A DNA stretch of 64,000 bases from CAG-238 sp963601575 (lineage in GTDB: Bacteria > Bacillota > Clostridia > Peptostreptococcales > Anaerovoracaceae). The stretch spans positions 1-64,000 of the forward strand of contig CAVCFO010000006.1 of the NCBI GenBank assembly GCA_963601575.1, written 5' to 3'. Position numbers and translations under genes: made by a program. Shown piece after piece: positions 8,726-17,721 of this stretch. The notes beneath the pieces were generated by a model. The model was not told the DNA's origin. It made no database searches and saw only the letters and a list, made by a program, of their open reading frames with translations. Each line of letters starts with the position of its first letter. Position 1 is the stretch's first letter.

Positions 8726-9298
8726 ATGAGTTTTTTTGAAATTTTTATGATCGGCGTAGGACTTTCCATGGACGCCTTTGCGGTCGCCATCTGCAAGGGC
8801 CTGAACATGAGAAAGCTGGACAAAACTAAGACCTTGATAATTGCGCTGTTTTTCGGCGGATTCCAGGCGCTGATGCCATTTATCGGCTGGCTGCTTGGCA
8901 AGCAGTTTGAATCCTACATAACCAGCTTTGACCACTGGATAGCATTCGTTTTGCTTGCTTTCATCGGCGGAAAGATGATCTGGGACGTTCTGAAAGGCGG
9001 CGAGGATGAAACCGAGGCGGCGGGGGATGCGGCACTGGACATCAAGGAGCTTTTCTTGCTTGCTGTTGCAACGAGCATAGACGCCCTGGCGGTTGGAATC
9101 TCCTTCGCATTCTTGCAGGTAGACATAACCTCGGCGATCACGCTTATAGGATGCACGACATTTCTAATCTCGGCAGCGGGGGTATTCGTCGGATATAAAT
9201 TCGGAAATAAATATGAGGACAAGGCGAGCCTTGCAGGAGGAATAATACTGATTCTAATCGGTCTTAAGATCCTGCTGGAACACCTGGGAGTGCTATAA
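8726..9298 (+). CDS. mntP: Manganese efflux pump MntP
   Basis: 190 residues, the usual size for the MntP/YebN (DUF204) family that exports Mn2+ across the cell membrane. Six hydrophobic helices. The two family signatures SMDAFAVAICKGL (helix 1) and TSIDALAVGISFA (helix 4) carry the paired Asp residues thought to bind metal. No yybP-ykoY manganese riboswitch is visible upstream; the leader is only the clpB terminator hairpin, which covers the ribosome binding site. A terminator shared with the convergent GntR gene follows. Confidence 0.93.
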   Translation: MSFFEIFMIGVGLSMDAFAVAICKGLNMRKLDKTKTLIIALFFGGFQALMPFIGWLLGKQFESYITSFDHWIAFVLLAFIGGKMIWDVLKGGEDETEAAGDAALDIKELFLLAVATSIDALAVGISFAFLQVDITSAITLIGCTTFLISAAGVFVGYKFGNKYEDKASLAGGIILILIGLKILLEHLGVL

Positions 9299-9302
9299 AA
9301 AG

Positions 9303-9324
9303 GGCGACAAAATATTTTGTCGCC
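9303..9324. terminator. Bidirectional terminator between mntP and the GntR gene
   Basis: Perfect inverted repeat GGCGACAAAAT/ATTTTGTCGCC between two convergent genes. Confidence 0.75.
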
Positions 9325-9328
9325 AAAC

Positions 9329-9988
9329 TTATTTTCTGCGTGCTATCGACTTATATGCGGAAATTTGCGCGGCTTCTTCGCCCATATCAGGGCTATGGAG
9401 CTTAAAAGCTTCCAGGATTGCTCTTGATTCTTCCAAGACCTCATCCATAAAGTTTGCAGGATAGCGAACTTCCAGATTGGCATTGCGGGTGATAAAATCA
9501 TAGCGCAGGAGGGTTCGCTCAAGCTCACCGTCGTGAGAAGCGTTGTAGATTATGGAATTGAAACCGCGGATTACCCGAAGCCCTTTCTCCAGGTCATCGG
9601 TGGCAGCATAGAATTCCATAAATGTGAAGGCTTCTTCCAGCACCGCAAACTCCTCATCTGTGATGCGCTCGATCGCCCATCGCACGCATTGAGGGTAGAG
9701 AAGGCTTTTCATGTAGAATATGTCATTTATATCGCGCGGAGAGAGGCTGCAGACAAAGGCTCCGCGATTTGGTATGAGCCTCACAAGGCCAATCCCTTGC
9801 AGATCGCGGATGATTTCGCGAAGCGGGGTGCGGCTCATATTATATTTTTCGCAGAATTTTTGCTCCACGATTTGCTTGCCATCGGGAAGAACTCCGGTGA
9901 GAATATCCACGGCAATGGACTCAAATACCTTTTGCCCGGGGCTTTTGGTATCCTGATATTCGTTGCTTATAAAATCCAAATTCAGCAT
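9329..9988 (-). CDS. GntR-family regulator with FCD-type C-terminal domain
   Basis: 219 residues. The N-terminal 80 residues hold the GntR winged helix: GQKVFESIAVDILTGVLPDG, then EQKFCEKYNMSRTPLREIIR and LVRLIPNRGAFV. The helical remainder (FYMKSLLYPQCVRWAIERI) fits the FCD ligand-binding domain of FadR-like regulators, which usually sense small organic acids. AGGAG lies eight bases before the ATG. It is divergent from nth; a 16-base palindrome in the shared region is the likely operator. The obvious target is itself; ligand unknown. Confidence 0.88.
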   Translation of the reverse strand: MLNLDFISNEYQDTKSPGQKVFESIAVDILTGVLPDGKQIVEQKFCEKYNMSRTPLREIIRDLQGIGLVRLIPNRGAFVCSLSPRDINDIFYMKSLLYPQCVRWAIERITDEEFAVLEEAFTFMEFYAATDDLEKGLRVIRGFNSIIYNASHDGELERTLLRYDFITRNANLEVRYPANFMDEVLEESRAILEAFKLHSPDMGEEAAQISAYKSIARRK

Positions 9989-10006
9989 GATGCATCTCCT
10001 AGTGTC

Positions 10007-10022
10007 AAATTGTATACAATTT
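10007..10022. promoter_or_regulatory. Palindromic operator between gntR-type gene and nth
   Basis: AAATTGTATACAATTT, a perfect 16-base palindrome. Sites with a TTGTATACAA core are typical of FCD-type GntR regulators. It lies 18 bases before the GntR start and 38 before nth. Confidence 0.7.
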
Positions 10023-10060
10023 TAACATTTTGCAAGCACGATGTCAAGAAAGGAAGAAAA

Positions 10061-10699
10061 ATGATCAAAGAAGAGAATATATCGAAAATCCTCGATGCCC
10101 TTGAAAAAGAATATCCGGATGCGGAATGCGGGCTGAATCATGAAAATATATATCAGCTGCTGGTTGCCGTAGCACTCTCTGCTCAGACCACGGACAAGTC
10201 CGTAAATCAGGTGACACCGGCGCTTTTTGAGAGATATCCGGAAGCGAAATCTCTTGCAGAGGCCTCCCTGGAGGAAGTGGAGGAGTATATAAAGAGAATA
10301 GGAATGTATCGGACCAAGGCCAAAAATATCATCGCCATGGCAAAGAAGCTTTGCGAAGATTTCGGAGGCGAGGTACCGGATGATTATGATTCGCTGGTGA
10401 GCCTTCCGGGAGTGGGACGAAAGACCGCAAATGTGGTTTTGTCCGTGGGATTCGGACATCAGCGCATTGCAGTTGATACTCATGTTTTTCGCGTTGCAAA
10501 CAGAATCGGGCTCGTGCATGCCAAGGATGTGCTGGGAACGGAGCTTGCCCTGATGGAGAGGATCCCGAAAGAAAGATGGACCAAAACACATCACAGTTTG
10601 ATTTTCCATGGGAGAGCGTGCTGCGAGGCGCGAAAGCCAAAGTGCGACAGCTGCCCGATAAATATCTATTGCGAATATGTATGCGGTGAAGATAAATAA
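10061..10699 (+). CDS. nth: Endonuclease III
   Basis: 212 residues from the ATG at 10061, which follows AGGAAG by five bases; the open frame extends upstream but overlaps the divergent GntR gene. It is a bifunctional DNA glycosylase/AP lyase that removes oxidised pyrimidines. Helix-hairpin-helix LPGVGRKTANVVLS carries the catalytic Lys, and AVDTHVFRV carries the catalytic Asp. The C-terminal CEARKPKCDSCPINIYCEY gives the C-x6-C-x2-C-x5-C [4Fe-4S] cluster. Confidence 0.95.
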   Translation: MIKEENISKILDALEKEYPDAECGLNHENIYQLLVAVALSAQTTDKSVNQVTPALFERYPEAKSLAEASLEEVEEYIKRIGMYRTKAKNIIAMAKKLCEDFGGEVPDDYDSLVSLPGVGRKTANVVLSVGFGHQRIAVDTHVFRVANRIGLVHAKDVLGTELALMERIPKERWTKTHHSLIFHGRACCEARKPKCDSCPINIYCEYVCGEDK

Positions 10700-10783
10700 A
10701 ACAGAAAAAAATAAGACACGAAAAAGCCGGGTTAGCCGGGTTATAGGACAAAAAACTGATTTTTCGGCTACATAAAAAACAAA

Positions 10784-10810
10784 ACCTCGAAACCACTAAA
10801 GTTTCGAGGT
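10784..10810 (-). terminator. Terminator of the tRNA-Thr gene
   Basis: Ten-base stem ACCTCGAAAC/GTTTCGAGGT followed on the minus strand by a T-rich tail (TTTTGTTTTTT). Confidence 0.85.
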
Positions 10811-10815
10811 CACTG

Positions 10816-10891
10816 TGGAGCTACCGGCCGGATTCGAACCGGCGACCTGCTGATTACGAATCAGCTGCTCTACCGACTGAGCCACGGTAGC
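10816..10891 (-). tRNA. tRNA-Thr (anticodon CGT)
   Basis: On the minus strand the acceptor stem GCTACCG/CGGTAGC, discriminator T and encoded CCA are all present. The anticodon stem GCTGA/TCAGC encloses the loop TTCGTAA with anticodon CGT, reading ACG (Thr). The T arm contains GGTTCGAATCC. A TATAAT box lies upstream on the minus strand (10918-10913). Confidence 0.96.
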
Positions 10892-11114
10892 AAGAAAATT
10901 TGCAACGAAAATATTATACTACACGTCGGGGGAAAAATCCAGCATTTTTTTCGATTTTTTTGCTATTTTTCAATTGATTATTTTAGCAAAATAATTATGA
11001 AATGATGCAAGAAAATAAAGCATTATTGTTTGACATGTGGTAGAATATTTAACAAAGGTATAGGTAAGCATAGGTTATTATAAATAATTTCTAAGAAATA
11101 TGTGAGGAATGGAT

Positions 11115-12341
11115 ATGGTAGAAAAAGCGCTTACAGAGAGAATTGACGGCATCGTCAAGGAAATAGCTCCCGAAATCAGGGAACTTGCAAAGAAAATTTT
11201 TGATAATCCGGAAACGGGTAAGAACGAGTTCAAGGCCTGCAAATGGCAGTGCGAACTTCTTACAAAGTACGGATTTGAGGTTGAGGAGGGATTCTGCGGA
11301 ATTCCTACGTCATATAGAGCCATATATAAGGGAAAGAAACCGGGACCGAAGATCGCAATGCTTGCAGAATATGATGCGCTTCCGGGAATAGGACACGCCT
11401 GCGGGCATAATCTGATCGCAGCTATGTCGGTAGGAAGCGGTATAGCGATGCGTGAGTTTGCTGACGAGTGCGGCGGAGAAATATATGTAATCGGAACGCC
11501 TGCCGAAGAAAGCGACGGCGCAAAGGTCGAAATGTCCGAGAAAGGTGCCTTTGACGATATGGATGTTGCCATGATGGCTCATCCGTCCTTCAAGGATGCA
11601 GAAGCGATCAACACCTCGGCTGTAGGCTGCATCCAGGCGGAGTTTTTCGGAAAGACGGCACATGCCGCGGCTTGCCCGGAAGAAGGGATCAACGCCCTCG
11701 ATGCTATGATCAACTTTTTCAACCTGATGAATGCATTCAGACAGCAAACGAAGCCGGATGTGAGATTCCACGGGGTTATCAAAGAAGGCGGCCTTGCCCC
11801 TAATGTAATCCCCGACTATACGAAGGCGCTTGTATATATAAGAGCGGCGAAGGTTTCCGCCATGAGACAGGTGCGAGACAGACTTTGCGACTGCGTAAAG
11901 GGCGCGGCTCTTGGAACAGGCTGCCAATATAAGATCTCTGAGCCTGAGGCGCCGTTCAAGGACACATGCAGCAATCAATATTTATCAAAGCTTGTCAGTG
12001 CGAACCTCGAAGCGCTGGGCCATGATGTGATGCATCTTGGAGCCAATATTACATCACCCGGATCTTCTGACATCGGAGATGTGAGCTACCGCTGCCCGGC
12101 AGTTCAGCTCACCTGCGGCATGAATCCAAAGGGCGACAAGACATATTATGCGGCGCATACAAAGGAGTTTGCAGAGCATGCCGGAAGCGAAACGGCCGCA
12201 GAAAACGCGCTCGACTTCATAAAGGCTTTTGCAATGACAGCTTATGAGCTGATGACAGAGCCTAAGCACCTTGCGGCGATCAAAGAAGAGTTCAAGACCG
12301 TAGGGCAAGAAGCATCGGAAGACGACAGATTACCTCTTTAA
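11115..12341 (+). CDS. M20-family amidohydrolase/peptidase (AbgB-like), first of a pair
   Basis: 408 residues from the ATG at 11115. I prefer this start to 11109 because GAGGA (11104-11108) touches 11109 but is six bases from 11115. Zinc-site signatures are present: AEYDALPGIGHACGHN (metal ligand Asp and HACGHN) and GTPAEESDGAK (catalytic Glu pair). A dimerisation domain lies in the middle and a final SPGSSDIGDVS segment near 325. M20 enzymes of this branch cleave amide bonds of N-acyl amino acids, aminobenzoyl-glutamate or small peptides; the actual substrate is unknown. An extended -10 promoter TGG-TAGAAT is at 11038-11046. Its paralogue lies 78 bases downstream. Confidence 0.88.
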   Translation: MVEKALTERIDGIVKEIAPEIRELAKKIFDNPETGKNEFKACKWQCELLTKYGFEVEEGFCGIPTSYRAIYKGKKPGPKIAMLAEYDALPGIGHACGHNLIAAMSVGSGIAMREFADECGGEIYVIGTPAEESDGAKVEMSEKGAFDDMDVAMMAHPSFKDAEAINTSAVGCIQAEFFGKTAHAAACPEEGINALDAMINFFNLMNAFRQQTKPDVRFHGVIKEGGLAPNVIPDYTKALVYIRAAKVSAMRQVRDRLCDCVKGAALGTGCQYKISEPEAPFKDTCSNQYLSKLVSANLEALGHDVMHLGANITSPGSSDIGDVSYRCPAVQLTCGMNPKGDKTYYAAHTKEFAEHAGSETAAENALDFIKAFAMTAYELMTEPKHLAAIKEEFKTVGQEASEDDRLPL

Positions 12342-12419
12342 TTATAAGAAAAATATGATAAAATAACATCAGAATACAAATCACAAACCACAAATCACTG
12401 AAAAACATGGAGGATAACA

Positions 12420-13595
12420 ATGGATAAATATTCAGAAATGAAGAAGAAGATTTTCGAAAGAGCAGAAGCAAACTGGGCTGAGCTTGTAGCACTTAATGAC
12501 GATCTTGCGGATCATCCCGAAATTTCGGGACAGGAGTTTGAGACCTCGCGCAAAATCGTTGAACTTTTGAATAAAAAGGGATTTGCAACGGAATATCCAT
12601 ATGACGGCATACCTACGGCATTCAGAGGAATTTACGGCTCTAACGACCACAAATATAAGATTGCAATACTCACGGAGTATGATGCGCTTCCCGATATAGG
12701 CCATGCTTGCGGTCATTGCGTAAGCGGCTCCATCAGCGTGCTTGCAGGCATCGCAATGGCAGAACTTCAGGACGAGCTGGATGCGGACATACATGTTATA
12801 GGAACTCCGGTTGAAGAAACAGACGGCGCGAAGGTAAAGATGACTGCGGATGGAATTTTCGATGACTATGACATGGCGATCATGATTCACCTTTACGACC
12901 AGAATCTCATCTATTGCACGCTCAACGGACTGATTTCGTGGCAGTATAATTTCCACGGAAAGACTGCACACGCATCCGCAGCGCCTTGGGAGGGCAGAAA
13001 CGCACTCAACGCGGCTCAGCTCATGTTCCACGGCGTAGATATGCTCCGCCAGCATGTAACACCGGATGTAAGAATGCACGGAGTTTATAAGAAAGCCGGC
13101 GAGACTCCGAACGTAGTTCCTGAAGAGGCAAGCGTTCATTTCTATATGAGATCCGTTGACAAGGCTAATTTGCAGGAGGTCCACAGAAAGGTGGACGATT
13201 GCGCTCGCGGCGCTGCTATCATGACGCAGACAACATGGGATACTTTCGAAGTCGAAGCGGCTTATGACAGCCTCAAGAGAAACCACGCCGGCGAGGATGC
13301 ACTTACCGAGGTTTATAACGAGCTTGGAATCGAGCTTAATGGCGACCCAGACAAGCTTTTCGGATCATCGGATATCGGAAATGTTAGCTTTGCGTGCCCT
13401 GCGTTTCATCCTACGCTGCAGATCGTAGAACCGGGAGTTGCAATTCATACCAGAGAATTCGCAGATGCCGTAAAGACCGACAGAGCCCACGATGCTATCA
13501 AGCTGGGTGCAGAGGTAATTGCGCTTGACATAGCGAAGATTTTCTCGGATGAGTCAAGAATCAAGGCTATGAAGGATGAGTTCAGCAAGAACTGA
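12420..13595 (+). CDS. M20-family amidohydrolase/peptidase, second of the pair
   Basis: 391 residues. Clear paralogue of the preceding gene with the same metal site: TEYDALPDIGHACGH, GTPVEETDGAK and FGSSDIGNVSFACPA. GGAGG lies ten bases before the ATG. The two copies have diverged along their whole length, so they probably differ in substrate or form a heteromeric enzyme as AbgA/AbgB do; that is inference. A TetR-type regulator starts just after its stop codon, suggesting regulation by the same locus. Confidence 0.87.
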   Translation: MDKYSEMKKKIFERAEANWAELVALNDDLADHPEISGQEFETSRKIVELLNKKGFATEYPYDGIPTAFRGIYGSNDHKYKIAILTEYDALPDIGHACGHCVSGSISVLAGIAMAELQDELDADIHVIGTPVEETDGAKVKMTADGIFDDYDMAIMIHLYDQNLIYCTLNGLISWQYNFHGKTAHASAAPWEGRNALNAAQLMFHGVDMLRQHVTPDVRMHGVYKKAGETPNVVPEEASVHFYMRSVDKANLQEVHRKVDDCARGAAIMTQTTWDTFEVEAAYDSLKRNHAGEDALTEVYNELGIELNGDPDKLFGSSDIGNVSFACPAFHPTLQIVEPGVAIHTREFADAVKTDRAHDAIKLGAEVIALDIAKIFSDESRIKAMKDEFSKN

Positions 13596-13599
13596 TAAT

Positions 13600-14157
13600 A
13601 TGCCAAACAATACAAAGAGACAGATAAAAGATGCCCTTATGAGGCTGCTGGGAGAAAGCTCATTTGACGAAATTTCCGTTCAAGATCTTTCGGACGAATG
13701 CGGTATAAGCAGGAATACGTTTTATTACCATTACCACGACAAATACGAGGTTTTGGAAGATATGTTCGCCGACCAGACGAGAAAAAGCATAGGAGATGCA
13801 GACACCTGGGAGCTTTGGGAGGACGGAATTCTGCAGGCACTGGAATTTGCCATCAATAACAGGAAAGCTGTTTATCATGTATACAACTCGCTAAACCGCA
13901 GGGAGCTGGAAAAGTACCTTAACCGTGTGATGGAGGCTATCACTATGAAATTCGTGAAGCAGCAGGCGCGGGGACTCAAAGTTTCCGAGGATGACGAAAA
14001 ATTGCTGGTGACCTTCTATAAGCACGGAGTTACAGGAGTCGTTCTCGAGTGGCTCGACAGCGGGATGAAACAGGAGCCCGGAGAAAGAATTGAGCGCATG
14101 GGCTATATCTTGCGAGGAAGCGCAAGAAAATGTCTGGAAAAGGTATCAGATAAATAA
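13600..14157 (+). CDS. TetR-family transcriptional regulator
   Basis: 185 residues from ATG 13600; an in-frame ATG at 13576 overlaps the previous gene and has its SD-like AAGG too close. The N-terminal helix-turn-helix IKDALMRLLG, SVQDLSDECGISRNTFYYHYHDK is typical TetR. The C-terminal part (helical; TFYKHGVTGVVLEWLDSGM) resembles the TetR_C_8/DhaS-like group. Tight linkage to the two M20 genes suggests that it controls them. Confidence 0.85.
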   Translation: MPNNTKRQIKDALMRLLGESSFDEISVQDLSDECGISRNTFYYHYHDKYEVLEDMFADQTRKSIGDADTWELWEDGILQALEFAINNRKAVYHVYNSLNRRELEKYLNRVMEAITMKFVKQQARGLKVSEDDEKLLVTFYKHGVTGVVLEWLDSGMKQEPGERIERMGYILRGSARKCLEKVSDK

Positions 14158-14210
14158 AATTAGATAAAAGAAAAAGGAGGGCGTCGCACGGAATCAGCGG
14201 CGCGGACTAT

Positions 14211-15332
14211 ATGAAACATGCAGTAACATACGATCTGCTAAAAACAGATCAGAAGACCCGTGCGAGGAGGGGAACTATTCATACTCCGCACGGAGACATA
14301 CAGACGCCGGTTTTCATGCCGGTAGGAACTCAGGCAACCGTAAAGGCGATGAGACCCGAACAGGTAAAGGAAATGGGAGCCGAGATAATCCTCTCAAACA
14401 CCTATCATCTTTATCTTCGGCCCGGACACGAGATCGTAAGAGAAGCCGGGGGCCTTCACAAATTCATGAACTGGGACAGAGCAATTCTCACCGACAGCGG
14501 AGGGTTTCAGGTATTTTCATTAGGGAAACTCCGCAAGATAACAGAAGAAGGTGTGAAGTTCCGTTCCCATATCGACGGCTCGGCACACATGATTTCTCCG
14601 GAAAAATCAATAGAAATCCAAAATGCTCTGGGCTCCGATATCATGATGGCATTCGACGAATGTGCCCCTTATCCTGCCGACAGAAGATACGTAAAAAACT
14701 CCCTTGAACGCACCACCAGATGGCTGAGACGCTGCAAGGACTATCACAAGGATTGGGAAAGACAGTCGCTTTTCGGTATCATGCAAGGCGGAATGTACAA
14801 AGATCTTCGAAAACAGAGCGCCGAAGAGATCGTTGACATGGATCTTCCCGGATATGCCATCGGAGGACTCTCTGTGGGCGAGCCGAAGGAACTTATGCTG
14901 GACATCCTGGACGACTGCGTGGAATACTTGCCAAAGGAAAAGGCAAGATATCTCATGGGGGTTGGCACACCGGACTACCTTTTCGAGGGTGTTGAGCGTG
15001 GAGTAGACATGTTCGACTGCGTTTTGCCCACAAGAATTGCGCGTCACGGACTTGCCATGACATCTCATGGCAGGGTAAATATAAAAAATGCGAAGTATGA
15101 GCGGGATTTTGAACCGCTGGATAGCGAATGCACATGCTATACCTGCCGAAATTATACTAAGGCATATCTAAGGCACCTTTATAAGGCGGACGAGATGCTT
15201 TCGGCGATGCTGCTTTCGAATCACAACCTGCATTTTCTAGTAAATATGATGGCGAACATCCGAAAGGCGATCGAAGAAGAACGCTTTTCCGAGTACAAGA
15301 AGGAGTTTTACGACAAATATGGCAGGTTTTAA
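14211..15332 (+). CDS. tgt: tRNA-guanine transglycosylase (queuine synthesis)
   Basis: 373 residues. Swaps guanine-34 of GUN-anticodon tRNAs for the queuosine precursor. Visible: FMPVGTQATVKAM, LTDSGGFQVFSLG, the GGLSVGEP segment, the nucleophile region FDCVLPTRIARHG, and the zinc site CTCYTCRNYTKAYLRHL. The only good Shine-Dalgarno (AAGGAGG, 14174-14180) is 30 bases from this ATG, and no ATG, GTG or TTG in frame lies closer, so translation initiation is unusual here. The downstream methyltransferase overlaps it by 14 bases. Confidence 0.95.
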   Translation: MKHAVTYDLLKTDQKTRARRGTIHTPHGDIQTPVFMPVGTQATVKAMRPEQVKEMGAEIILSNTYHLYLRPGHEIVREAGGLHKFMNWDRAILTDSGGFQVFSLGKLRKITEEGVKFRSHIDGSAHMISPEKSIEIQNALGSDIMMAFDECAPYPADRRYVKNSLERTTRWLRRCKDYHKDWERQSLFGIMQGGMYKDLRKQSAEEIVDMDLPGYAIGGLSVGEPKELMLDILDDCVEYLPKEKARYLMGVGTPDYLFEGVERGVDMFDCVLPTRIARHGLAMTSHGRVNIKNAKYERDFEPLDSECTCYTCRNYTKAYLRHLYKADEMLSAMLLSNHNLHFLVNMMANIRKAIEEERFSEYKKEFYDKYGRF

Positions 15333-16506
15333 TGAGAATAATGATGCGATACGTCCAATCTGCCCTCATAGCGAGTTTTGCGGAGGCTGCGTATATCAAG
15401 GCCGGTCATACGAGCAGCAGCTTGAGGACAAAGAGAAGCAGGTTCTCGGATTCTTGGAAGCGAAGAAAGTTGTGCCCGAAAAATTAGACAAAATAGAGGG
15501 CTGCAAGGGATGCTACGGCTATCGCAATAAAATGGAATATACCTTTGGAGATTTCGTAAAGGACGGCGAGACGACCCTAGGGATGCACCGAAAAAAGAAT
15601 TTCATGTCCATCGTAACGGTTGATAAGTGCCAGCTCGTGGACGAAGATTTCAATAGGATTTTGGATGCAACGCTTGAATTTGTAAATGAAAAAGGTTATC
15701 CATTCTATCACAAGAGATCCCACGAGGGGATGATGCGAAATCTGATTATCCGAAGGGGGATAAGAACGGGAGAACTCCTCATAAACATCGTAACAACCTC
15801 AGAAGAAGGGTTTGACGAGAAAGCGTTTACAGACAAGCTCCTGTCGCTTTCGCTGAACAATAATATAGTAGGAATCCTGAGGACATTCAACGATAATCTT
15901 GCAGATGCGGTGAATTGCCAGAGTCTCAAAACCCTCTGGGGACGGGATTATTATATGGAAAAAATCCTCGGACTCGATTTTAAGGTAAGCGCATTCTCCT
16001 TCTTTCAGACGAATGTTGAGGCCGCAGAAAGACTTTATTCCGAGGCGCTTGCGATGGTCGATTCCTTCGAAGGAAAGTCGGTATTTGACCTGTACTGCGG
16101 CACCGGAACAATAACGCAGATTCTCGCACTAAAGGCAAGATCGGTTATAGGAATCGAGCTTGTAAGCGAGGCAGTGGATGCGGCGCGCGAAAATGCGAGG
16201 CAAAACGGGCTTACGAATTGCAGTTTCATAGCAGGAGATGTCTTCGAGGCACTAAAAACGGTTACGGAGAAGCCCGATGTGATAGTTGTCGATCCACCGC
16301 GGGTTGGCATACAGCCGAAGGCTCTTGACAAAATCATAGATTACGGAGTTCCGGAGATCATATATATTTCGTGCAACCCAAAGACAATGGCAGATAACCT
16401 GAAATATATGGAGTATTACGGCTACGAGTGCGTTTATCTCAAGCCTTTTGACAATTTTCCGCTCACGAAGCACATCGAAAGCATTGCCTTGCTGAGAAAG
16501 AAATAA
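15319..16506 (+). CDS. 23S rRNA (uracil-C5)-methyltransferase, RlmD/RlmCD-like
   Basis: 395 residues. Adds a methyl to C5 of uracil in 23S rRNA using SAM. The N-terminal CPHSEFCGGC begins the [4Fe-4S] cysteine set (with the later CKGC). The SAM fold shows FFQTNVEAAERLY, FDLYCGTGTITQILA and VVDPPRVGIQPKAL; YISCNPKTMADNL carries the catalytic Cys. The TRAM domain that often precedes this fold is absent. The start overlaps the end of tgt by 14 bases, so the two are translationally linked. Whether it modifies U747, U1939 or both cannot be told. Confidence 0.9.
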   Translation: MAGFNENNDAIRPICPHSEFCGGCVYQGRSYEQQLEDKEKQVLGFLEAKKVVPEKLDKIEGCKGCYGYRNKMEYTFGDFVKDGETTLGMHRKKNFMSIVTVDKCQLVDEDFNRILDATLEFVNEKGYPFYHKRSHEGMMRNLIIRRGIRTGELLINIVTTSEEGFDEKAFTDKLLSLSLNNNIVGILRTFNDNLADAVNCQSLKTLWGRDYYMEKILGLDFKVSAFSFFQTNVEAAERLYSEALAMVDSFEGKSVFDLYCGTGTITQILALKARSVIGIELVSEAVDAARENARQNGLTNCSFIAGDVFEALKTVTEKPDVIVVDPPRVGIQPKALDKIIDYGVPEIIYISCNPKTMADNLKYMEYYGYECVYLKPFDNFPLTKHIESIALLRKK

Positions 16507-16533
16507 AAATGCTAAGATTTCGCAAAAAAAGAC

Positions 16534-16562
16534 TTTACATTTTGTATATCGAGGTTTATTAT
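16534..16562 (+). promoter_or_regulatory. Promoter for the M20 peptidase / YfcC pair
   Basis: TTTACA at 16534-16539 and TATTAT at 16557-16562, 17-base spacer, 35 bases before the start codon. Confidence 0.6.
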
Positions 16563-16596
16563 AAACTATTATAAAAAAAAGGAGGACACGGCAAAG

Positions 16597-17667
16597 ATGG
16601 ATGCGAAGACGATTTTGAAGGATTTAGTGGCTTTCAACACGATCGGCGACAAAGAAAATCATCAGATAATGGACTATATCGACGATTTTCTTTCAAAGCT
16701 TGGATTTTCTGTTGAGAGACTGAAAAATAACGAAAATGGCAAAGAAGTTTTGATAGGAAAATATGGAAAAAATCCCGCAATTGGATTTCTCGGGCATACA
16801 GATACCGTGGACATAACAGAAGGCTGGGTGACAAAGCCGCACGAGCTGACAGAAAAGGACGGAGTGCTATACGGGCTGGGAGCCTGCGACATGAAGGGCG
16901 GGATCGCCGCATTCCTTGCGGCAATCGCAAATACGGATCTTTCCAAACTAAAGAGGGGAATTGCGGTATATTGCACATACGACGAGGAGATAATGTTCGG
17001 AGGCGTAAAAGACTTGGTACAGGCAAGCCCGGAGTTTCCGCAGCATGTGATTATAGCAGAGCCCACGGATCTGATTCCTATGATCGGTTCCAAAGGGCTA
17101 CTCGAATATATATTTACATTTAAGGGTGTGACGACACATTCGAGCATGCCTATCGACGGCAAAAGCTCAAACAAGAATGCCGTAAGATTTCTTAATCGCA
17201 TGATGGATTTCGAAAATGAGCTTCGAAAAACGCCGAATACATTCTTCGGAGTACCGTATTGCACGATGAATATCGGAATAATCGAAGGCGGAACATCGAT
17301 AAACAAGGTGCCGGACAAGACTACGGTATATCTGGACTTTCGTATCTGTGACTCAGAGAGGGAATATCCGCTTATAAGAAAAGCAGTAGATGAGGCACTC
17401 GAGGGTCTTGGTGGCGAATATGAAATCATCAACGACATACCTTCGTTCCAAAACAGGAGCGAGCTTGTTCAAATATACGAAGAAAAAACCGGGAAAAAGG
17501 GAATGCCTTTCTTCGGGATAACGGAGGCTTCGTTCTTCGAAGGCGACCGCGTTATCATAGGTCCCGGTCCAATGACCGCACATGAAGCAAGCGAGCATAT
17601 CACGGTAGAGTCACTACATAATACAACGACACTCTACGAAGATATGATTCGCAAGCTCTGTGAATAA
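16597..17667 (+). CDS. M20-family peptidase, ArgE/DapE-like
   Basis: 356 residues. FLGHTDTVD gives the first zinc ligands, LYGLGACDMKGG the bridging Asp, and TYDEEIMFGG the catalytic Glu pair. The dimerisation domain includes GVTTHSSMPIDGKS. It belongs to the acetylornithine deacetylase / succinyl-diaminopimelate desuccinylase group, but no arginine or lysine genes are near, so a catabolic deacylase or peptidase role is more likely. AAAGGAGG lies upstream. A YfcC-type carrier follows after 54 bases, in keeping with import and hydrolysis of one substrate. Confidence 0.88.
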   Translation: MDAKTILKDLVAFNTIGDKENHQIMDYIDDFLSKLGFSVERLKNNENGKEVLIGKYGKNPAIGFLGHTDTVDITEGWVTKPHELTEKDGVLYGLGACDMKGGIAAFLAAIANTDLSKLKRGIAVYCTYDEEIMFGGVKDLVQASPEFPQHVIIAEPTDLIPMIGSKGLLEYIFTFKGVTTHSSMPIDGKSSNKNAVRFLNRMMDFENELRKTPNTFFGVPYCTMNIGIIEGGTSINKVPDKTTVYLDFRICDSEREYPLIRKAVDEALEGLGGEYEIINDIPSFQNRSELVQIYEEKTGKKGMPFFGITEASFFEGDRVIIGPGPMTAHEASEHITVESLHNTTTLYEDMIRKLCE

Positions 17668-17721
17668 TAAATTCAGTTTATGATTCGTTATTTCATTAAA
17701 AGACAGAAAAGGAGGACGATT

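Noticed and set aside
9533..10060. N-terminal extension of endonuclease III
   Set aside because: It overlaps the divergent GntR gene and its promoter palindrome; the ATG at 10061 has a ribosome site and gives the normal length.
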